11,786 nt of DNA, from NCBI GenBank assembly GCA_030452365.1, contig JAKDMK010000039.1, forward strand, positions 1 through 11,786, read 5' to 3'. This document shows positions 7,517-11,786 of this stretch, piece by piece (the first letter of the stretch is position 1; each line of letters starts with the position of its first letter). The translations under genes were made by a program, and so were the position numbers. Source of the stretch: Nitrococcus sp. (GTDB lineage: Bacteria > Pseudomonadota > Gammaproteobacteria > Nitrococcales > Nitrococcaceae). The notes beneath the pieces are model-generated. The model saw only the letters and a program-made list of their open reading frames with translations. It was not told where the DNA came from and made no database searches.

Positions 7517-7552
7517 GTAGGGCGCATTAGGCCGAGCAGGCCGTAATGCGCC
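7517..7552 (+). repeat. REP-like hairpin with GTAG head (element E, GGCGCATTA type)
   Basis: GTAG (7517-7520) is followed by a long hairpin: GGCGCATTA (7521-7529) pairs with TAATGCGCC (7544-7552), GGCC (7530-7533) pairs with GGCC (7539-7542), one G (7543) is bulged and the loop is GAGCA. The 13-bp stem is the strongest non-coding fold seen in the window. It shares the head CGTAGGG with element A 45 nt downstream although the hairpin sequence is different. It lies 39 nt upstream of the rfbB GTG, within the likely leader. Confidence 0.65.
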
Positions 7553-7561
7553 GAATGTTTC

Positions 7562-7590
7562 GTAGGGTGGATAAGCGCAGCGCATCCACC
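7562..7590 (+). repeat. REP-like hairpin with GTAG head (element A, left arm of inverted pair)
   Basis: GTAG (7562-7565) precedes a hairpin with stem GGTGGAT (7566-7572)/ATCCACC (7584-7590), AA bulge, GCG (7575-7577)/CGC (7581-7583) and loop CAG. It is the exact reverse complement of element C (2813-2841) over 29 nt. With element B it forms an outward-headed inverted pair, the arrangement called a REPIN or BIME. Confidence 0.75.
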
Positions 7591-7614
7591 AAAAAGCCTC
7601 CGAATCACAAGGCA

Positions 7615-7642
7615 GTGGATGCGCTAACGCTTATCCACCTGC
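7615..7642 (-). repeat. Diverged REP-like hairpin (element B, right arm of inverted pair)
   Basis: GTGGAT (7615-7620) pairs with ATCCAC (7633-7638), GCG (7621-7623) with CGC (7628-7630), with a CTAA loop and a TT bulge. It is an inverted, imperfect copy of element A. The expected GTAG head on the minus strand reads GCAG (plus CTGC, 7639-7642). Spacing between the two hairpins is 24 nt. Confidence 0.6.
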
Positions 7643-7665
7643 GCCCGGCCCATCGTTCCGCTCCT

Positions 7666-8721
7666 TTACTGAGTCGCCCCCCGGCGCGCGAGCGTGCGGC
7701 ATGCCCACTCCACACCCAGGCTGTACACGAGAAAAAGCAACACAAAACCATAAAAAAGGAACGCGTCGCTGTACCCCGCCCACCAGGATGCAAGACCCAC
7801 GGTTGTTAACATTGCCTGGCACAGCCAGATCGCGACAACCACCCAACGCTCCGGTATCCCTAGTCCCAGCAGGCAATGATGCACATGCGAGCGATCCGCC
7901 CGCAGGGGATTTACGCCATGCGCGAGCCGGCGACCGACCACCCGGCCGATTTCCAGCAATGGCATGCCACCGATCCATACCGCGACGATCGGCGGCAAAT
8001 TCTGTCCCGGTAGCTGGCTCAGGAAAACGGCTACGAAAGCGAGCGTAAACCCCAGAAACAGTGCGCCGGCATCGCCCAGAAATACCCATGGAGAATCGAA
8101 CTTGCGCAGACGATAATTGAATAGCAAAAAGCCGCCGAGGGCGCCTGCAAGCAACAGCAAGGCGCTATGGGCGCCCTGTGCGCCGATCGCCGCGGCCGCG
8201 AAGCTGAAACCCAATGTCGAGACCAACGACGTACCACCGGCGAGCCCGTTCGCACCGTCGAACATGTTGATGGCGTTGGTCACGCCAAGCACCGCAAACG
8301 CGGTGAACGCGACACCAAAGGCGTGCGTATGAATGGCACCCGCCCCGAACAGATCGCCTAGATCGTCCAGCACGAGAGACCCGTAGTAGATGACCCCCAG
8401 GGTGCAAGCGGTTTGCAGGAGAAATTTCCCTTTCGGGTCCAGGTCGTAGCGGTCATCCAACGCCCCGATGACTACGAGCACGCCGGCTGCCAGTAGATAA
8501 ACGGGCATCCAGTTTGGCCATTGCATATGCAATATGGCCCAACCGCCCGTGACTGCGGCAAACAATGCCGTGCCTCCGACTAACGGAACCTCACCTCGGT
8601 GGTGCTTGCGCCCACCTGGACGGTCCACTACCCCCCAATGGACGGCGATGGGTCGCAACATCGACACACTAAATACGGTGCCCCCAAACCCCAAGCCAAC
8701 ACAAACCAGCCCGCTATCCAT
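7666..8721 (-). CDS. Polyprenyl-phosphate sugar-1-phosphate transferase (WecA/MraY family)
   Basis: This polytopic inner-membrane enzyme of 351 residues should transfer a HexNAc-1-phosphate from UDP-sugar to undecaprenyl phosphate, starting a surface glycan. About ten hydrophobic segments span the protein. Family motifs: DD at 89-90 followed by RYDLDPKGKF, NAINMFDGANGLAGG at 149-163, FLGDAG at 214-219, and DRSHVHH at 276-282, the His-rich loop typical of the WecA branch (MraY differs here). The MPLLE segment (253-257) has Glu where relatives usually show Asp. The ATG at 8721 is preferred, with AAGGGG 4 nt upstream; a frame extending to 8802 adds 27 charged residues that do not fit. The sugar could be GlcNAc (WecA), but the gene might equally be a WbpL-like transferase, so no symbol is given. 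It leads the minus-strand block, divergent from the wzc-type gene. Confidence 0.88.
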   Translation of the reverse strand: MDSGLVCVGLGFGGTVFSVSMLRPIAVHWGVVDRPGGRKHHRGEVPLVGGTALFAAVTGGWAILHMQWPNWMPVYLLAAGVLVVIGALDDRYDLDPKGKFLLQTACTLGVIYYGSLVLDDLGDLFGAGAIHTHAFGVAFTAFAVLGVTNAINMFDGANGLAGGTSLVSTLGFSFAAAAIGAQGAHSALLLLAGALGGFLLFNYRLRKFDSPWVFLGDAGALFLGFTLAFVAVFLSQLPGQNLPPIVAVWIGGMPLLEIGRVVGRRLAHGVNPLRADRSHVHHCLLGLGIPERWVVVAIWLCQAMLTTVGLASWWAGYSDAFLFYGFVLLFLVYSLGVEWACRTLARRGATQ

Positions 8722-8787
8722 GCAACCCCTTTGGCGCCTAGGCGAAAATCTGCCATCGCCCATGCCGGCGCTGAGTCGAAATTGTAG

Positions 8788-8868
8788 ATGTGGAAGGGCC
8801 ACACCCGCCTGTCGAAGACCGGTGATGCCTTGCTCCGCAAAGCCCTATCCATCCCCGCCCTGGTGACA
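8788..8868 (+). pseudogene. Fragment of an IS110-family transposase
   Basis: The plus-strand frame reads KGHTR then LSKTGDALLRKALSIPALV, closely matching the C-terminal IS116/IS110/IS902 segment of IS110-family transposases (pattern RLSKxGxxxLRxALYxPALVA). A TAG stop lies immediately before the ATG at 8788 and the similarity ends after about 27 residues, so only a short internal piece survives. A full transposase is several hundred residues. No terminal sequences of the element can be assigned. The fragment shows that a mobile element once occupied this divergent region. Confidence 0.6.
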
Positions 8869-9115
8869 TCGCGGGGAATACACTCACGCCCGGTTCTAGT
8901 CGATCTCGGCCAACCTGATGGTGCGCAATTCGTTGACATCGCTTGCACATCGCTCCCGGTTGCTACATGACCGAAGCCCTGGGCAGGTTCTGTAAGCTAT
9001 TGTTTCAACATCGCCAACGACGAGCTTGCCTGGGCCTGCCGGGGCATCGCCTCGATTCTCACAGTCCCTCCTACTCGAAACCCGCGAAGCGGGCATTAAT
9101 ACTTTAGACTAAAAA

Positions 9116-9128
9116 ACGGCTAGCGTGC
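9116..9128 (+). promoter_or_regulatory. Weak ops/JUMPstart-like element in the leader of the wzc-type operon
   Basis: ACGGCTAGCGTGC matches the RfaH-recruiting ops core (GGCGGTAGCGTGC) at 9 of 13 positions, including the contiguous TAGCGTGC. Its place, in the leader of a polysaccharide operon about 220 nt before the first gene, is where ops elements occur. The upstream part of the 39-nt JUMPstart sequence is not recognisable, so this may be chance. Confidence 0.25.
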
Positions 9129-9346
9129 CACACTTTCGGATGATACGCTCAAAGCATACTAAAGGATTTTCATACGAAAGAACTAGCATACTCAAGAACT
9201 ATGCGCACTGGCTCGATAAGCCTCGCTTGGGGAGAGAGGCTCCCGCACACCGTGAGCATTTGGGGGACATCTGCCATTGGGCTATGTACGCACGCGTGTG
9301 TGCGGCCCCGATCCTTGCACGAGAGAACGGAGTGACTGCGAGCCTC

Positions 9347-11605
9347 ATGGAAGAGCGGCCCATTCAAGCGAGCACCGCCATGGTTCCGGTCCCGCCGGCG
9401 ATGATCCCTTCCGACGGCCCCGCATGGGCCGGCTTGAACTCGGCCACTGAGGAGCCGGGGCTGCTGGATTATCTCCGCGTGCCGCTGCGACATTGGGCGC
9501 TGATCATTGGTGTCATCGCCTGTGCGCTCCTAACCGGTCTGCTCTTCGGTTGGCTGCGTATGCCCCTGTACCAGGGCAAGCTGCTGCTTCAGGTGCAGGC
9601 ACAGCCGCCGGTGTACGTGCCCTCGCTCCAGGGGCTGGACTCGCCGCCCGACACGAAAATGTTCTACACGACCCAGCTCGACATCATTCGCAGCCGCGCG
9701 GTGGCCGAGGCCGTGGCGGTCCGGCTGACGCCAGAGCAGCGGCAACGGCTCCGCGCGCCTTCCGAGCTCACGAAGCACGCCAAAGCCGTACTCGGCGGCC
9801 TCTGGAGCCAGATGGGCGGCTGGATCGGCCTGAGCGACGATCCTGATGCGGCGGCTATCGGTGACGGCAGCGAAGAGGCGACGCCGACCGATGATCCGGA
9901 GCAGCTCCAGCGGGCGTTGGTCAAAATCATCAGTAGCAACCTGACAGTTCTTCGGCGCGAGGACAGTCAGCTCGTGGAGATCTACTATCTGGCCCCGACA
10001 CCGGAGCTGGCCGCCCACATCGCCAACCTTGTCGGCTTGGCCTACAAGGCCACCCAAGAGAGCCAGCAGGTGGCAGTCGCCCAGCAGGTACATGAATGGC
10101 TGATCGGCCAGCTCGATAAGCTGCGCGCGAATCTCGCGGCCTCCGAACGCGCCTTGCAGCGATTCAAGGAGGGGCAGGGGCTGCTTGCCTCGGAGAACCT
10201 GGAGGCACTTAAGAGCAGGCGCCTCTCCAGCATCACCGAGGCGCTGCTGAGCGCTCGGGCGGCACGGCTGCGCACCGAGCTGCAATATCTCCAGGTCCAG
10301 GAGGCGAAGCGCAATGGCACGCTAAAGGCGGTGATAGACGACCCCGCCGTCCAGCAGCTCAAGATGGAGCAGGGCAGACTAACGGCCGAGCTCGACAAGC
10401 TGCGCACCCGCTACGGGGGGAAAAGGCTGGAGATTCAAGCGTTGCAGGCCCAGCTCGACGCGGTGACCGTCCAGCTAAGGGCGGAGATCGGCCGGGCCGT
10501 CCAGTCGATCCAGAAGCAATACCAGCGCGCCAAGCAGGAAGTGCAGCGCCTGGCCCAGGCCGAGGAGAATCTCAACCAGGGGCTGCGGGAGCGTACCGAC
10601 GAGGAGTTGATCCTAGGCAAGCTCGAGCGCGAGGTCAGCACTAATCGCGAGCTCTATGAGGCGTTCCAGAGCCGCATCAAGGAAATCACTCTGGCCGGCA
10701 GCATGGGCGCCATCGGCATCCGCATGCTCGCCCGCGCGCTGCCGCCCGAGACGCCATTCAAACCCGATTTCATCCGCATCCTTGGAATCGCCGGGCTGTT
10801 CAGCATGTTCGGCGCCATCGCCTTGGCCTTTCTGGTCGAGAATCTGCGGCGCACCTTCCTCACGCCGCAGTCGGTAGAACAGCGCCTGCACCTGCGCGGC
10901 CTGGGTGTGGTGCCCCGCGTAGCGCGGCGGCGCTCCGCGGCGCTGTCGCGCCCGGCAGTGCTGGAACCCGGCGCCGGGCTTACCGAAGCCCTCGGCAGCA
11001 TCCGCACCCGCCTACAGATGAGCGGTAGAAAGGGTGGACCGCAGCTCCTGCTCGTCACCTCCGCATTGCAGGGGGAGGGCAAAAGCATGCTGAGCAGCAA
11101 CCTGGCCACCAGCTATAGCCAGCTCGGCCTCACCCTGCTGGTGGATGCTGATCTGCGCCGCGCCAGCCGGTTCGAGAAGTGCAAGAGCCTGGGTCTGACC
11201 GACTTCGCGCTGAGCCAGGCGCAGCTAGTCGACTGCGCCTCCAAGAGCTACCTCTCTCCAAATCTATTCATCATGAGCAAGGGCCGGGCACTGGTGGACC
11301 CGTTGGAGTTCTTCTCCTCCCGCGAGGTCGAGCGGGCCTTCGCTGAGCTGCGCAAGTACTTCGATAAGATCATCGTCGATACCGCCCCGGTACTGCGCGT
11401 AAGCGATGTGGAAATGATGGGCCGCTACAGCGATGGCGCCGTCTTCGCCGTCCAAAGCGGCAAGACCCCCATGGAAGCCGTGAGCGAGGCCGCCCGGCGG
11501 CTACAGGAGGCACATGTCCACGTGCTGGGGGTCACGCTGACCCAGGCAAACCTGAAGGAGGTAGCGCGCTATGGCGGCTACGGCTATGGCTACCAGCCAT
11601 CCTGA
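9347..11605 (+). CDS. Polysaccharide co-polymerase with BY-kinase domain (Wzz/Wzc type)
   Basis: The 752-residue inner-membrane protein combines chain-length control and a bacterial tyrosine kinase, as in Wzc/ExoP proteins of polysaccharide export. An N-terminal Wzz domain has a membrane span at about 50-70, an acidic stretch at 163-185, a long periplasmic coiled-coil region at about 246-456, and a Pro-rich ALPPETPFKP (464-473) before the second span (about 477-497). The cytoplasmic kinase has Walker A SALQGEGKS (572-580), Walker A' LLVDADLRR (597-605) and Walker B IIVDTAP (675-681). Tyrosines 742, 745, 747 and 749 in YGGYGYGY form the autophosphorylation cluster. Oddities: the oligomerisation motif EX2RX2R reads EALGSIR (547-553), lacking the first Arg, and the region after Walker A' lacks the usual RRPxxH. 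Start choice: ATG 9347, with GTG 9332 (GAGAG 6 nt upstream) as a serious alternative; the frame reaches 9125. The tail overlaps the next gene by 35 nt. Confidence 0.9.
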   Translation: MEERPIQASTAMVPVPPAMIPSDGPAWAGLNSATEEPGLLDYLRVPLRHWALIIGVIACALLTGLLFGWLRMPLYQGKLLLQVQAQPPVYVPSLQGLDSPPDTKMFYTTQLDIIRSRAVAEAVAVRLTPEQRQRLRAPSELTKHAKAVLGGLWSQMGGWIGLSDDPDAAAIGDGSEEATPTDDPEQLQRALVKIISSNLTVLRREDSQLVEIYYLAPTPELAAHIANLVGLAYKATQESQQVAVAQQVHEWLIGQLDKLRANLAASERALQRFKEGQGLLASENLEALKSRRLSSITEALLSARAARLRTELQYLQVQEAKRNGTLKAVIDDPAVQQLKMEQGRLTAELDKLRTRYGGKRLEIQALQAQLDAVTVQLRAEIGRAVQSIQKQYQRAKQEVQRLAQAEENLNQGLRERTDEELILGKLEREVSTNRELYEAFQSRIKEITLAGSMGAIGIRMLARALPPETPFKPDFIRILGIAGLFSMFGAIALAFLVENLRRTFLTPQSVEQRLHLRGLGVVPRVARRRSAALSRPAVLEPGAGLTEALGSIRTRLQMSGRKGGPQLLLVTSALQGEGKSMLSSNLATSYSQLGLTLLVDADLRRASRFEKCKSLGLTDFALSQAQLVDCASKSYLSPNLFIMSKGRALVDPLEFFSSREVERAFAELRKYFDKIIVDTAPVLRVSDVEMMGRYSDGAVFAVQSGKTPMEAVSEAARRLQEAHVHVLGVTLTQANLKEVARYGGYGYGYQPS
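11555..11562 (+). promoter_or_regulatory. Ribosome-binding site of the glycosyltransferase gene, inside the wzc-type gene
   Basis: AAGGAGGT is a near-perfect Shine-Dalgarno 8 nt before the ATG at 11571. It lies within the preceding coding sequence, where it encodes Lys-Glu-Val just before the tyrosine-rich tail. Confidence 0.85.
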
Positions 11606-11786
11606 GCCCAGCGCTCCTCGGGTTACCGTCGCGATCCTCAACTGGAACGGCTGGGAGGACACCATCGCCTGCGTGGATAGCGTGCTGCGCAGCGACTATC
11701 CGAACTACCATGTGGTGATCTGCGACAACGCCTCCAGCGACGGCTCCCCAGAGCGTATCCGGGACTGGGCCGCGGGCCGGCTGGAC
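11571..11786 (+). CDS. Family 2 glycosyltransferase, 5' part only
   Basis: The first 72 codons are present and run open to the window end. After a short Ala/Thr/Pro-rich lead the protein reads VTVAILNWNGWEDTIACVDS (18-37), then a Tyr-containing segment and VVICDNASSDGS (54-65). This is the standard nucleotide-binding opening of GT-A fold family 2 enzymes, close to rhamnosyltransferase-like members (the VAILNWNG and DNASSDGS pattern). It would transfer a sugar from a nucleotide donor, plausibly dTDP-rhamnose made by the neighbouring operon, to the growing lipid-linked glycan at the cytoplasmic membrane face. The ATG at 11571 has an excellent ribosome-binding site and overlaps the wzc-type gene by 35 nt in a different frame; ATG 11586 is a weaker alternative. 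Acceptor and exact donor cannot be told from this fragment. Confidence 0.9.
   Translation, partial: MAATAMATSHPEPSAPRVTVAILNWNGWEDTIACVDSVLRSDYPNYHVVICDNASSDGSPERIRDWAAGRLD

Larger units (their letters stand above)
8722..9346. other. Divergent intergenic region with no intact gene
   Basis: The 625 nt between the start codons of the wecA-like gene and the wzc-type gene contain an IS110 transposase fragment at 8788-8868, a short CCCGC-GAA-GCGGG hairpin at 9081-9093, and a weakly ops-like TAGCGTGC at 9121-9128. Promoters for both flanking operons should lie here, but I found no convincing -35/-10 pair: a TTGACA at 8933-8938 lacks a -10 at suitable spacing. An open frame continuous with the wzc-type gene runs back to 9125 but its composition is not protein-like. 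Confidence 0.6.

Noticed and set aside
7517..7642. CRISPR array
   Set aside because: The repeated units are different hairpins in mixed orientation with unequal spacing, not direct repeats with regular spacers.
8933..8969. TTGACA as the -35 of a promoter for the wzc-type operon
   Set aside because: The nearest -10-like TACATG is 25 nt downstream, too far for a sigma-70 promoter.
9081..9093. CCCGC-GAA-GCGGG hairpin as an intrinsic terminator
   Set aside because: Only a 5-bp stem, no clean T-run on either strand, and no gene ends nearby to be terminated.
9125..9346. N-terminal extension of the wzc-type protein in the same open frame
   Set aside because: The 74 residues are not protein-like for this family, no start with a ribosome-binding site is seen at 9125, and the Wzz domain begins after 9347. 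GTG 9332 remains possible.
9530..10285. Long minus-strand open frame opposite the wzc-type gene
   Set aside because: Antisense shadow rich in Gln, Arg and Leu; the plus-strand reading has clear domain motifs.

Overview
The window reads as part of a surface-polysaccharide locus of a GC-rich proteobacterium, most likely a gammaproteobacterium. The dTDP-rhamnose genes, the WecA-type initiating transferase, the proteobacterial Wzz/Wzc co-polymerase-kinase and the GTAG-headed REP-like hairpins all fit this. The species cannot be named from the sequence.

Layout. (1) Positions 1-173 hold a start region and a doubtful, truncated minus-strand frame. (2) Positions 174-2703 carry a plus-strand pair: a cysteine-synthase-like PLP enzyme, then a two-domain protein with an aminoglycoside-phosphotransferase-like half and a P-loop kinase-like half. 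(3) Positions 2704-2984 hold two REP-like hairpins and a 3' gene remnant. (4) Positions 2960-8721 form a minus-strand block, transcribed in the order wecA-like, rfbB, rfbA, rfbC, rfbD, sulfotransferase. The four rhamnose genes are packed tightly: gaps of 2 and 11 nt, then a 4-nt ATGA overlap. The sulfotransferase is strikingly AT-rich and looks imported. A cluster of hairpins, including an inverted REPIN-like pair, lies between the wecA-like gene and rfbB. (5) Positions 8722-9346 are a divergent intergenic region with a short IS110-family transposase fragment. (6) Positions 9347-11786 carry a plus-strand wzc-type co-polymerase/tyrosine kinase that overlaps a family 2 glycosyltransferase cut by the window end.

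How the genes work together. The WecA-like enzyme would load the first sugar-phosphate onto undecaprenyl phosphate. RfbA, B, C and D make dTDP-L-rhamnose from glucose-1-phosphate. The glycosyltransferase would add sugars, the Wzz/Wzc protein would control chain length and export, and the sulfotransferase may sulfate the glycan. The first two plus-strand genes have no evident link to this pathway.

No rRNA, tRNA or CRISPR array was seen. I found no clear new defence or mobile system. The most unusual signals are the family of different hairpins sharing one GTAG head, the imported sulfotransferase with a spliced-on tail, and a Wzc kinase with altered oligomerisation and post-Walker-A' motifs whose tyrosine tail also encodes the ribosome-binding site and start of the next gene.
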